From Paenibacillus radicibacter (GTDB lineage: Bacteria; Bacillota; Bacilli; Paenibacillales; NBRC-103111), in NCBI RefSeq assembly GCF_024721995.1, contig NZ_JANQBC010000002.1, forward strand, positions 62,001 to 126,000: a stretch of 64,000 nucleotides of DNA, read 5' to 3'. Of the stretch, positions 8,059-16,524 are shown one piece after another. Every line of letters begins with the position of its first letter. The first letter of the stretch is position 1. The translations under genes were made by a program, and so were the position numbers. The notes under the pieces were generated by a model. The model ran no database searches. It had not been told where the DNA came from and was given only the letters and a program-made list of their open reading frames with translations.

Positions 8059-9030
8059 CTAAAAACTTGCACCCTCTATTTGACCAAAATGTGTTTTTAT
8101 CCAAGATTCATCATAGATCGTATCCATATAACGCTCTCCACGATCAGGCAGAATCGCTGCACAAACAGCTCCATTCTCAATGTGTCGAGCATACTGCGAA
8201 ATAGCTGCAATAACAGTGCCTGAAGAACCCCCAGCAAGTATCGATTCCTTACGTAACAATTGATAACAACCCTGAACACTATCACGATCATACACATGGA
8301 CATAATCATGAACTGCCAGTTGTTCACTCAATGCAGGTTTGATTCCTGCACCAATACCTGGCAAAAGCCGTTTGCATTTTTCCTGATCAAAAATAACACT
8401 CCCAACTGCATCCACAGCAATCACTTTAGTTGTTAAGTGATGCGCATTCACATAATCCAGACAACCCCTAATCGTTCCGCACGTAGATACTGCACAGAAC
8501 AAATAGTCGACCCGCCCCAATGTCTGCACAATTTCATGCATCGTATATTGGCTATGTGCAAGTGGATTCGATTTATTCGCATATTGATTCGGCCAGTAGG
8601 CATCAGGGATGCTATTTCGAATTTCCTGTACACGTGCAATACGAGCAGGTAGAAATTCACCTGTTACGGAATCTGGCTCAGACACAAGATCCACTTCTGC
8701 CCCATACGTACGTAGAATTCGAATGTTCTGTTCAGTGGTACGGGGATCAATGACACATATAAAGCGCAAACCTAGAAAAGCACAGATTTGCGCAAGAGAG
8801 ATTCCTAAATTTCCAGAAGAAGACTCGACGATTGTTGCCCCAGGCTTAATTAAGCCTTCTTCATAAGCTGTTCTTAACATTTGTCGTGCAGAACGATCCT
8901 TAGAACTCCCCCCAGGATTCAACCCCTCAAGCTTGGCATATAACTCGTAATGCTTACCGTCGAACAATTTATTCAGTTTAACAAGTGGCGTATTTCCAAT
9001 CGTTCCTAGTATGCCGTTTTCCCAGTCCAT
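8059..9030 (-). CDS. sbnA: SbnA-like N-(1-amino-1-carboxyethyl)-glutamate synthase
   Basis: A 323-residue PLP enzyme of the cysteine-synthase family. Lys44 in NPGGSSKDRSA is the cofactor lysine, ESSSGNLGISLA (residues 69-80) binds the substrate carboxylate, and GGSSGT lies near the C-terminus. The NPGGSSKDR signature and the sbnB partner indicate condensation of O-phosphoserine with glutamate rather than cysteine synthesis. Together the pair gives L-2,3-diaminopropionate. It sits between the adenylating-enzyme gene and sbnB. An AAGGATG ribosome site fixes the start. Confidence 0.85.
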   Translation of the reverse strand: MDWENGILGTIGNTPLVKLNKLFDGKHYELYAKLEGLNPGGSSKDRSARQMLRTAYEEGLIKPGATIVESSSGNLGISLAQICAFLGLRFICVIDPRTTEQNIRILRTYGAEVDLVSEPDSVTGEFLPARIARVQEIRNSIPDAYWPNQYANKSNPLAHSQYTMHEIVQTLGRVDYLFCAVSTCGTIRGCLDYVNAHHLTTKVIAVDAVGSVIFDQEKCKRLLPGIGAGIKPALSEQLAVHDYVHVYDRDSVQGCYQLLRKESILAGGSSGTVIAAISQYARHIENGAVCAAILPDRGERYMDTIYDESWIKTHFGQIEGASF

Positions 9031-9101
9031 CTAGATCATCCTTCTTTTTCAAAAGAATTCATACTGGGATATTGTATTAATGCATTTGACTAGTTGTGTG
9101 T

Positions 9102-10307
9102 TCATTCATCTTGGGTGTAATAAAGCTTTTTACTTTTTACTGTACCTGAGAGCATCGTCCCATCATGTTCTACTGGGATGACCTGAATACCACCGATTAA
9201 TCCGCCTCGAATCATCGATCCAATCTCAGGGATAACTTGTGCAAGTTCTTGCTCAATGACAGCAATCTGCTCGTCGAACATCGTGGATGATTGAATATAC
9301 ACGACCAAGACATTATTCTGAACCTGAACTCGCAATCTACCGTCCCCGATATGTCGATAGACGACTTCCTCAATATCATACAGACTGATTTTTTCACCAT
9401 GCTTCAATTCCTTACCCACCCGCTTCACAATTGCTGAGAACGTCATTTGCGGTACGCCATCAATGACTCTTTCACGTAGGTCACGAACAACATCGTATGT
9501 CACATAGCGTATGGCTGGAAAATAGTCTCGGCACAGCGAAGTCACGACGAGTATGGACTCATCCGGTTGTAGTTGTTCTTCCATGTCTATATCCTTGGGT
9601 TGGATACCTTCCACCCTAATGTTTTCTGCTAATCTGTAACAGCCATCTGCATGGGAATAATAAGCCATCGTCCCGACCTCTATACAACCATACGTATCCA
9701 TAATCGAATCCGGTGTAATTCCCAGTTCGCTTGCTGCGCGGATTTGCCATGCACGAGACGCAATTTCACCGACAAGAATAACTTTTTTAATGCCAAATTT
9801 CTTCGGATCAGGTGCATGTAAAAGAATCGCCTCTAATAGCGAAGGCATTGTATATAACAGTTCCGGACGGAACGACTCAAGCTGTGTGATGTGCTCCCCA
9901 ACAGGGAGCTCGAATGAAATCGACATACACTCAAACCCTAGATGTGTAAACACATCGATTGCTGTACGAGCTGCATGTCCTGTTCCCATATCTGCTAAAG
10001 CCCGCTTTAAATTATCCCCCTGCACAAAGTCCGCATAAACCTTCGATTTCACTTGAAGATAATGTAGTTCATCTTGCTCGGAATATACAATACGTTTACG
10101 AGCTTTCCCGCTTGTGCCAGATGTTTGATACAAGTGGAGCCCTTCTAGAACCTCTGCCTGATAATAATGTTGATCCAAGATATCTGCTGTCATAAGTGGC
10201 AGCTCATTTATCTCCTGAATTTCACGGTTACTTATCATATTATTATACCAAGAAAAGCGCTGCTTCGTTCCCTTAATTTTTTGCTTCAAAATATCACCTG
10301 ATAACAT
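9102..10307 (-). CDS. PaaK-like adenylate-forming enzyme
   Basis: A 401-residue protein related to phenylacetate-CoA ligases and other stand-alone ANL enzymes. The P-loop TSGTSGKARK lies at residues 62-71, YGCIEVG is the A5-like aromatic/Glu motif, and a small C-terminal lid domain with Lys-rich VKSKK ends the protein. It should activate a carboxylic acid as acyl-AMP and pass it to CoA, a thiol or an amine. No carrier-protein gene is nearby. As first gene of the unit leading to sbnA and sbnB, it may activate an acid that is then joined to diaminopropionate. The ATG at 10307 is chosen over a GTG seven codons earlier because GGAGG lies seven bases before it. Confidence 0.78.
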   Translation of the reverse strand: MLSGDILKQKIKGTKQRFSWYNNMISNREIQEINELPLMTADILDQHYYQAEVLEGLHLYQTSGTSGKARKRIVYSEQDELHYLQVKSKVYADFVQGDNLKRALADMGTGHAARTAIDVFTHLGFECMSISFELPVGEHITQLESFRPELLYTMPSLLEAILLHAPDPKKFGIKKVILVGEIASRAWQIRAASELGITPDSIMDTYGCIEVGTMAYYSHADGCYRLAENIRVEGIQPKDIDMEEQLQPDESILVVTSLCRDYFPAIRYVTYDVVRDLRERVIDGVPQMTFSAIVKRVGKELKHGEKISLYDIEEVVYRHIGDGRLRVQVQNNVLVVYIQSSTMFDEQIAVIEQELAQVIPEIGSMIRGGLIGGIQVIPVEHDGTMLSGTVKSKKLYYTQDE

Positions 10308-10341
10308 CGTGCTCCCTCCAATACTCACCGATTCGATATAC

Positions 10342-10370
10342 TATATTATGTTCATGGTCAATAGGTAGTC
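10342..10370 (-). promoter_or_regulatory. sigma-K-like promoter of the PaaK-sbnA-sbnB operon
   Basis: On the minus strand GACT (10370-10367), 16 bases, then CATAATATA (10350-10342). The -10 element fits CATAnnnTA exactly, and the -35 keeps the central AC. Transcription would begin about 30 bases before the first gene, in the mother cell late in sporulation if the motif is real. Confidence 0.45.
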
Positions 10371-10378
10371 ACATAGTC

Positions 10379-10404
10379 ACCTCCTCATTTGTCTACATAC
10401 CTTA
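10379..10404 (+). promoter_or_regulatory. sigma-K-like promoter of second ATP-grasp gene
   Basis: CATACCTTA (10396-10404) fits the sigma-K -10 element; an AC dinucleotide (10379-10380) lies 15 bases upstream, one or two bases closer than usual. It would divergently face the PaaK-sbnA-sbnB promoter. Confidence 0.3.
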
Positions 10405-10447
10405 AAAGAAAGGCACATGTACAGAAAGTGAGGTCGATTTCTATAAC

Positions 10448-11230
10448 ATGAAGCGGAATTTTCGAAGTCATATTCCAAGCAAATGGAAGAAAACAAAAGC
10501 GCTTATTAAAGACGAATCCATTGCCGTCTACTCACCTCTTACACGTCTATATTCTCTACCTAATCTCAAGCAAATGCTAAATCAATTTGGCATGCTCTAT
10601 ATTAAGCCAGACACAGGTTCCAAGGGTATGAATGTAATGAGAATACAACGGATTAAACGCAATCGACATGTGCAATTGCATCATGATGACCAAAGCTTCA
10701 CTTTCAAATCGATTAAAGATGCTGATAATTATTTAAAGCGATTCACGAGTAAGCGTACTTACTTGATTCAACAAGGTATCCGCATGCTGCGCAATCAGAA
10801 TCGCCCCTTCGACTTTCGAGTCATGGTCCAGAAGAATAGCGATCATGATTGGGAACTAAGTGGAATATGCGGGCGGCTAGCCATGCCTAATCGTGTAGTG
10901 ACAAATGGGAGTCAAGGTGCAACAATCCATACATTTAGAGAACTGATGCTGCCCCATCTCAAGAGAAGACAAGTGAAGGTATATCGACGTGAACTCGTTG
11001 ATCTAGGAATGGCTATTGCCTATCAAATGGAAGACAATTTCCCTGATGTATGGGAAGTCGGGATCGACATTGGTATCGATCAGCAACTTGCCCCTTGGAT
11101 ATTCGAAGTGAACACACGTCCCGAGTACATCCCGTTCACTAAACTAAAAAACTTATCCATGTATCGTCGCATGAAGAGGAATGCTCGTTATGCCATGTCA
11201 CTCGGATACAAGCGATATAATGTTCCATAA
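10448..11230 (+). CDS. YheC/YheD-like ATP-grasp protein (second copy)
   Basis: A 260-residue, very basic ATP-grasp protein. Core features: Lys53 in LYIKPDTGSKG, RPFDFRVMVQ (119-128), GIDIGID (205-211) and WIFEVNTRPEY with Glu220 and Asn222. It shares the spacing and several motifs of the ATP-grasp protein at 6293-7033, so the two look like diverged paralogues. Spore-coat association is known for B. subtilis YheC/YheD. It diverges from the PaaK-sbnA-sbnB operon and could ligate that pathway's product, but this is inference. Start chosen as the ATG at 10448; an AGTGAGG stretch lies 14-20 bases upstream. Confidence 0.8.
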   Translation: MKRNFRSHIPSKWKKTKALIKDESIAVYSPLTRLYSLPNLKQMLNQFGMLYIKPDTGSKGMNVMRIQRIKRNRHVQLHHDDQSFTFKSIKDADNYLKRFTSKRTYLIQQGIRMLRNQNRPFDFRVMVQKNSDHDWELSGICGRLAMPNRVVTNGSQGATIHTFRELMLPHLKRRQVKVYRRELVDLGMAIAYQMEDNFPDVWEVGIDIGIDQQLAPWIFEVNTRPEYIPFTKLKNLSMYRRMKRNARYAMSLGYKRYNVP

Positions 11231-11245
11231 ATAGATCTATAAAGA

Positions 11246-11287
11246 AAACACCTTCCACCAGCATTTTTGCTGCCATGGAAGGTGTTT
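11246..11287. terminator. bidirectional compound hairpin terminator
   Basis: Outer stem AAACACCTTCCA / TGGAAGGTGTTT of 12 bases encloses an inner hairpin CAGCA-TTTT-TGCTG. It separates the converging ATP-grasp and DoxX genes. T-runs are short on both strands. Confidence 0.75.
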
Positions 11288-11292
11288 AACAT

Positions 11293-11805
11293 TTAAGCGT
11301 CTACTTTTACTTTATTATTAAGTTTAAACCATTTTTTCACATAAGGCATGATGTAGTAATCCACACCATATCGACCTGCATTAGCACTTCCGAGTAGTAT
11401 GATGATGCCAAACAAGATCATCCATGGATTCGTCGATACGGTTCCGGCAAAGAGGAACATGAAGTTCATCATGAGTCCGAAGAATGTAGCAATTGCTGTT
11501 AAACCACCTACAATTAATCCAAGACCTACTAATAACTCCCCAACTGGGATAAGAATATTAATGACTTTCACATTCGGTAATGCAAAGTGTTCCAAGAACG
11601 CGGTAAAGTTGGGATAGACGAGCTCACTTGTCGCTTTATCCATAATAGGGTTTGTGATCGCATTCTTCAAGAATCCAGCTGCGTTAAACGCCTTATCACC
11701 GAACAGTTTACCAACACCACCCATGAACCATAAGTACCCCACGTATAAGCGGATAATCGTCAGTAATCCTGCAGCAACCCGATTTGTTCTTAACCATCTC
11801 GTCAT
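11293..11805 (-). CDS. DoxX-family membrane protein
   Basis: A 170-residue protein with four hydrophobic helices and the DoxX-like opening RLYVGYLWFMGGVGKL. DoxX proteins are linked to thiol and quinone redox stress, but the exact activity of this one is unknown. The frame is open 27 codons further upstream; the ATG at 11805 is preferred because AGGAG lies 9 bases before it and family members start here. It is monocistronic. Upstream on the minus strand lies TGTGAAATTTATTACA, an imperfect palindrome resembling Rex or CRP/FNR half-sites, which hints at redox control. Confidence 0.82.
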   Translation of the reverse strand: MTRWLRTNRVAAGLLTIIRLYVGYLWFMGGVGKLFGDKAFNAAGFLKNAITNPIMDKATSELVYPNFTAFLEHFALPNVKVINILIPVGELLVGLGLIVGGLTAIATFFGLMMNFMFLFAGTVSTNPWMILFGIIILLGSANAGRYGVDYYIMPYVKKWFKLNNKVKVDA

Positions 11806-11909
11806 TGTAACCACTCCTATGTGTATGATCTTTATCACACCTTTATTGTAATAAATTTCACATAGGTCAGATGTGAGAAATGTCACTCAATTATGAAATT
11901 TAGAGCAAT

Positions 11910-11947
11910 AAAAATGGCAATCTTGTGAATAAAATCACAGGACTGCC
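11910..11947 (-). terminator. terminator of the Tad-like operon
   Basis: Stem GGCAATCTTGTGA / TCACAGGACTGCC (13 bases, two mismatches) with a six-base loop, followed on the minus strand by ATTTTTATT. It lies 20 bases after the last gene of the locus. Confidence 0.75.
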
Positions 11948-11966
11948 GAATTAATAAATGCATAAA

Positions 11967-12965
11967 TTAATTGCTACAACTTAGCTGTCGATACCCCGCC
12001 TTAGCAGCTGCTTGTCCACTACCGAAAGTCTCCATATAATCGTATTCCAATTGTGTAAACTTTCCTTGGCAATCTTTTCTGAAAAAGAACTTCACGCCGT
12101 TTGAACGCTTAATAGCAGCTTGATAGGCGGGTTTCTTAAGCACCCGACTTCCGCCAAGCGCATAATTGTTATACGTACTCTTTCCTATCGGAATCCCCTG
12201 GACGAAAGCCATAATACCGACATCATCAATCGTATTGTTCCATTCTTCTTGACTAATCGTTGGCAAAGTAAAGGTGTAAGCAGCACCATTTCTTTTTGCG
12301 ACAACATTGGCATGATTCATATACTGCGATAGTTCAGCTTGAATACTATTCACGATCGTAATACGTCGTACTTGTTCGAACGTACTTGCATTTTGCAGTA
12401 ATGCAATAGCGGGCATTAAGGACTTTATATCCCTTACATATCCTTCTCTCCATTCATTTTTACCTTTGTCATAGGCGGTTACATAATCATCGAGTGTAAA
12501 TGAGAGCGAATTGCCCTGCTCATCTTGATACGCATACAACTTCTTCTCCGACCATACTTCTTTCACTTCAGGTTCACCCTTGGCATTACGATATTCTTCC
12601 TTCGACAGAATGTAGTAACCATCATAACCAATGACAACAACAACTGGAATAAAGCTGCGCAATACACCTTGACTGGCAGGATCATCTGCTACATCGAAGT
12701 TTGTATATAACGTATGGTAAAAAGCTTGCATACCCTGCTGCAAGTTCGTTCGTACTCGTTTTCCTGATTCATAACCCGACTCCAACGATTGTTTCTCATT
12801 CATGATTAACGCAAATGCACCATCATCAACCGCAGCATTTATCGCCGCATCATATCTTACTTTCAGATGCGTAATCTTACGCTGATCCTTCACGTTTATC
12901 TGATTGACCACCATGAACGGGAAAATGATAAACACGAAGAAGAGAACAAACTTAATAATCTTCAT
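11967..12965 (-). CDS. Tad-locus exported protein, pseudopilin-like N-terminus
   Basis: A 332-residue protein that I do not recognise by name. One N-terminal membrane helix (residues 4-22) is followed by RYDAAINAAVDDGAFAL, a helical pattern like that of TadE/TadG pseudopilins, and a large extracytoplasmic domain. Two cysteines near the C-terminus (KDCQGKF and LSCSN) could form a disulfide outside the cell. It is the last gene of the Tad-like operon and overlaps the preceding gene by 14 bases. The ATG at 12965 is preferred to one six codons earlier because GGGGG then lies 11 bases upstream. Confidence 0.6.
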   Translation of the reverse strand: MKIIKFVLFFVFIIFPFMVVNQINVKDQRKITHLKVRYDAAINAAVDDGAFALIMNEKQSLESGYESGKRVRTNLQQGMQAFYHTLYTNFDVADDPASQGVLRSFIPVVVVIGYDGYYILSKEEYRNAKGEPEVKEVWSEKKLYAYQDEQGNSLSFTLDDYVTAYDKGKNEWREGYVRDIKSLMPAIALLQNASTFEQVRRITIVNSIQAELSQYMNHANVVAKRNGAAYTFTLPTISQEEWNNTIDDVGIMAFVQGIPIGKSTYNNYALGGSRVLKKPAYQAAIKRSNGVKFFFRKDCQGKFTQLEYDYMETFGSGQAAAKAGYRQLSCSN

Positions 12966-13500
12966 TGCGTACCATACCCCCATATGGGATCATGATCTTC
13001 GCACGTGCAGTATTGTCATTGTTAATAAAATCCCACATGACGGATGCTTGTGTCCGATTCGTGTTCAATAAGTTCACTTTGAAGTAATCACCAGTCGAGA
13101 GCTTGTACATTCGCCGTTTGTCATCTAGGGGGTAATTCTCATTAGGGAAAAGTTTAACCATGATCTGATCCGTAAAAAATTGATCATAGTCCACATTCGT
13201 ATCATTCTGAAACGTACCCGGAAGCAAAGGATCCGTGTAGACCGGATTATACCGCTTATGATCATGCTGCATTTGAATATTGAACGTATTTCCCGTTGCA
13301 TGAACCGCTTTCGAGAAGTCGTTGTACATGGTTGGAGTAATATACCCCTTATCCCTAACAGCGTCAACAAACTCTCGAACAGCAGTTATCGCCACTAAGC
13401 TAGAGATATCATCTTGTTTCTCAAACGTGTCTGCAAGTGGATATACGAAGAGCAGCAACAGCGCAATTAATAATGCAAAAACTTTAGATAAAGCATTCAA
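12952..13500 (-). CDS. Tad-locus single-pass exported protein
   Basis: A 182-residue protein of unknown function. An N-terminal hydrophobic helix (about residues 5-23) may be a signal anchor, and the remainder is polar and predicted to be outside the membrane. No cysteine is present. It lies 6 bases after the preceding small gene and overlaps the next one, so it belongs to the operon. It is a candidate minor pilin or assembly factor; similarity to a named family is not apparent by eye. Confidence 0.6.
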   Translation of the reverse strand: MNALSKVFALLIALLLLFVYPLADTFEKQDDISSLVAITAVREFVDAVRDKGYITPTMYNDFSKAVHATGNTFNIQMQHDHKRYNPVYTDPLLPGTFQNDTNVDYDQFFTDQIMVKLFPNENYPLDDKRRMYKLSTGDYFKVNLLNTNRTQASVMWDFINNDNTARAKIMIPYGGMVRNEDY

Positions 13501-13506
13501 TCCTCT

Positions 13507-13899
13507 TCACCTCGGGGTAGATTCATAATCGATGCGGATGAGTTCTCCCTTGGGACCACGCACTCTTTTGCTTACGTATTGCTTGCTACGATTAATCTTA
13601 GATAGATCAGCATGTTCGATCTTGATCGTCTTCGGATACAAGTGTCCGTCAACTTGAATATCCACTTGTAACTCTTCGATATGATAAATGCTCTGTAAGA
13701 CCACACTGCTGTTAACTGTATACACATCCGACGGATTGAGCGTAGCTGCTACGTTGTGATCTAGTGTCTTTCCAGTAATGTAAGTTGTCTGAATCGACTT
13801 CTGAACAAACTGTACTTGATAAAGTGCAACCGTTAATGCTCCAATGAACACAACGGTTGCGAAGGCTTGCCATAGCATGGGTTTTAGGTTGGTATTCAT
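13507..13899 (-). CDS. Tad-locus small membrane-anchored protein
   Basis: A 130-residue protein with one membrane helix at about residues 10-28 and a polar, probably external domain of some 100 residues. I do not recognise the family. Its place between the major pilin-like gene and two other single-pass proteins suggests a minor pilin or pilus accessory protein. It is 18 bases downstream of the pilin-like gene. Confidence 0.58.
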   Translation of the reverse strand: MNTNLKPMLWQAFATVVFIGALTVALYQVQFVQKSIQTTYITGKTLDHNVAATLNPSDVYTVNSSVVLQSIYHIEELQVDIQVDGHLYPKTIKIEHADLSKINRSKQYVSKRVRGPKGELIRIDYESTPR

Positions 13900-13917
13900 G
13901 TTGATTAATCCTATTTT

Positions 13918-14400
13918 TTATGAAGTTTGCTGCTCAAAAATAATACCACGAATCACATTGCTCTTATCGCGTATAATCTTCGATTTAAACTTACCGCTAG
14001 GATTTACATATTGAGCAGATTTCTCATCATTGACGACATTTATATCTTTTATTACCGTAACTTTTTCGCCAACAATATTTCCATAATCATCACCTACTAA
14101 GGTCACTTCATTTTTATACCAACTACCATCAGTATTCTTACCTGTTTTTATTTGAATACCAAACTGTTCTTTGCTATTATACTTCCTCAGAGCATTCGTC
14201 ACTTGATTACCCGAAATCACCGTATTGTCATACACCGTATAAGCTGTCTGCGATAGTTCCGTCTGAATATCCGAAAAGTTATTCTGTGCTGTCTTCGTTG
14301 CTTCTTGAGCGGAAATAAACAATACAACCCCAATTGTAATTAATGCGATTGCAAGGAATATCCCCGCCGCCATTACTAGTGCTTTCTGAGCATTACCCAT
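13918..14400 (-). CDS. Tad-locus pilin-like protein
   Basis: A 160-residue protein with a short polar leader (MGNAQK), a hydrophobic helix at about 7-29 and an amphipathic continuation (QEATKTAQNNFSDIQTEL), then a small beta-rich domain. This resembles type IV-like pilins. The usual prepilin cleavage signature, Gly before a hydrophobic stretch with Glu at +5, is not seen, so classical processing is doubtful. It lies directly downstream of the platform gene, where pilin genes often sit. It is the best candidate for the main secreted subunit. Confidence 0.6.
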   Translation of the reverse strand: MGNAQKALVMAAGIFLAIALITIGVVLFISAQEATKTAQNNFSDIQTELSQTAYTVYDNTVISGNQVTNALRKYNSKEQFGIQIKTGKNTDGSWYKNEVTLVGDDYGNIVGEKVTVIKDINVVNDEKSAQYVNPSGKFKSKIIRDKSNVIRGIIFEQQTS

Positions 14401-14421
14401 CTTTCATCAATCTCCTTATTC

Positions 14422-16524
14422 TCATGAAATTTTATTAACCTGATCGTAATACACTGACATTTGATTAAAGCTCATTGCGACAAGCGGAATAACCAAGTAC
14501 AAGAACACCAAGGCGTAAAGTGGCATGAATCCGATCATCTTGCCCCAGCTTGCCTTCGTATCAATCATCCGTTCATACTCTTGCTTGCGCTGCTCTTGGT
14601 AGAAGTTCCTTTCACTTTCCAAGTCATCGAATGCCTGGCGGATTGGAATTTTCTCTACGGCAAGCTGGAATTTCTCCACTGTTCTTGCAAAAGGAATGAA
14701 TGGTGCATCTTCCTTCAGCTGCTGTAAAGCTGCATCTGCACCTGCTTCGTAATGAAGCAAACAATTGTGCAGGGGTTCTTTGAATACAGAAGCGAATCGT
14801 TCCATCGACTCCAGAATCGTTTCTACCGAAACCCGTTCCATCTCGCAAAATATCGCAATGACCGTATGGAATTGATCCACTTCATTTTTCATTTCCATAG
14901 CTAGCATTTTCTTTTGGAAGTAGAGCAGCCACATCGGGGCATAATACCCGATCCAGCCCATGAATAAAGCAATCAACACTTCCCACCATTTGAGGTATTC
15001 CGCATTTAACGCATTCATCTTGGTTACGATTCGATTAATCGCCTGATTGATCTGCACTTCATTATTTATCGGACCCGTAACATTAGTCTTCGATTCCTTC
15101 ACAAGCTGCGATACTTGAGTGCGAGGATCACCGACTTGACCCTTTACTTCCTCCATAATTCGCTGGTCATACTGAGCGACTGACTTCGCCTCTTCATCTT
15201 CTTTCTCATTTAACTTGCCGAATATAACACCAGACTGAGAACCCGCTTGTACAATATTCGATTTAGCAAGTACATGCATCGAACCAAACAAAATAAGGAC
15301 CATCACAAAGCTTGCGATGCCTAATGTAATTCGTCTAATAACCAGATACTCTAGCGTCAGTGGAGAGTTCGCTTCCTTCAGGAGCTGTTTGCATTTCTCA
15401 TACTCTCTGGAGCTTCGCTGTGGCGTAAACCGCTCGGCAATCCATTTCATCGGTCGAATACGCTCTACGTACTGCTCCCAGATCTTCTTTTTCGTGGCTC
15501 GGACAAAGTTCTTTTCCGTGTTTTCCTGCATTTTGCGAAGCAAGATATAAGCGATTGCGATAATAACGAATATCAATATCTTAGTCATTAATCCAAATTT
15601 CCCGTTATAAAACTCCTCCATAGCCGGGAAATTGTTGCGCGCCCATATTTCAATAGGCGTTGTGAATAACACAGGGGCAATCGCAATTGCAGTTAATCCT
15701 TTTAACAAATAATTGAGCTTTTCGCGTTTCAGAATCTCAATCTTCAGTTCGTTCGTAAGCCGTGTAAGACCGTTTAAGAATAAGGAACCACTTGCAATCT
15801 TTTTATCTCCATACTCCGAAATCAGATAAGCAATGCTTGCAAACATTTTGAGAAATCGATTCGGTGCAACCTCATAATAGCCTTCAAGCTTCTGTTCCGG
15901 ATTGTGAGCAGTTAATATTTCATAAATCTCTTTGCCATGAATCGCAGCTTCATAAGATGCTGTCTCTGACGCCTCATAAATGGATTCATCCACCATCCCA
16001 TGATGTTGATAGTGATGTCTCACATCACCAATCAAATGCACCAACTGCTGTAGCAAGCGATCATCAATGCGATTGATAAAGGCATCGATAAGTATGCTGT
16101 TGAGGATAACCGTTCCGAGCAAGACCATCGCGATGAATGAAATACTCTGATTGAATAACAGCAATATCCCCACAATAGCAACCATTATACTTATACATAT
16201 AATAGAGATCTTCATCGTCTGCCTGCGCAGCATGTACTCATCATAAGTGTGAATATGCGCTATGCGTCTACGAATTTTAAGTACATACCGATTGAGCAAG
16301 GGAATTTTTAATACAGTCACATAGCTGCGTTGCAACCACGTATTGAGCCATTGCTTCGTACTACTTCCTTGTGTCGGAGCAATTAGAGTTTGTGCGCGTC
16401 GCCATGAATCATAGGAACCTTGCTTGATTTGCCTTCGTTCGATCACCTTGAGGATAATAAGAATAAGGAAGAACAAGAAGATACACACACCGATGAGCAG
16501 CAGCAATATGTCTTTAACTGGCAT
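14422..16524 (-). CDS. TadB/TadC-like platform protein, apparently fused
   Basis: A 700-residue polytopic protein with about seven membrane helices. A type II secretion F-like helical domain precedes the helices near residues 275 and 320, and a second, clearer one (roughly 545-660, QFHTVIAIFCEMERVSVETIL onward) precedes the last helix. TadB and TadC are normally separate proteins of about 300 residues, each with one such domain, so this looks like a fusion. It would form the inner-membrane platform on which the ATPase acts. Its start overlaps the ATPase gene end by 11 bases, indicating coupling. Confidence 0.72.
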   Translation of the reverse strand: MPVKDILLLLIGVCIFLFFLILIILKVIERRQIKQGSYDSWRRAQTLIAPTQGSSTKQWLNTWLQRSYVTVLKIPLLNRYVLKIRRRIAHIHTYDEYMLRRQTMKISIICISIMVAIVGILLLFNQSISFIAMVLLGTVILNSILIDAFINRIDDRLLQQLVHLIGDVRHHYQHHGMVDESIYEASETASYEAAIHGKEIYEILTAHNPEQKLEGYYEVAPNRFLKMFASIAYLISEYGDKKIASGSLFLNGLTRLTNELKIEILKREKLNYLLKGLTAIAIAPVLFTTPIEIWARNNFPAMEEFYNGKFGLMTKILIFVIIAIAYILLRKMQENTEKNFVRATKKKIWEQYVERIRPMKWIAERFTPQRSSREYEKCKQLLKEANSPLTLEYLVIRRITLGIASFVMVLILFGSMHVLAKSNIVQAGSQSGVIFGKLNEKEDEEAKSVAQYDQRIMEEVKGQVGDPRTQVSQLVKESKTNVTGPINNEVQINQAINRIVTKMNALNAEYLKWWEVLIALFMGWIGYYAPMWLLYFQKKMLAMEMKNEVDQFHTVIAIFCEMERVSVETILESMERFASVFKEPLHNCLLHYEAGADAALQQLKEDAPFIPFARTVEKFQLAVEKIPIRQAFDDLESERNFYQEQRKQEYERMIDTKASWGKMIGFMPLYALVFLYLVIPLVAMSFNQMSVYYDQVNKIS

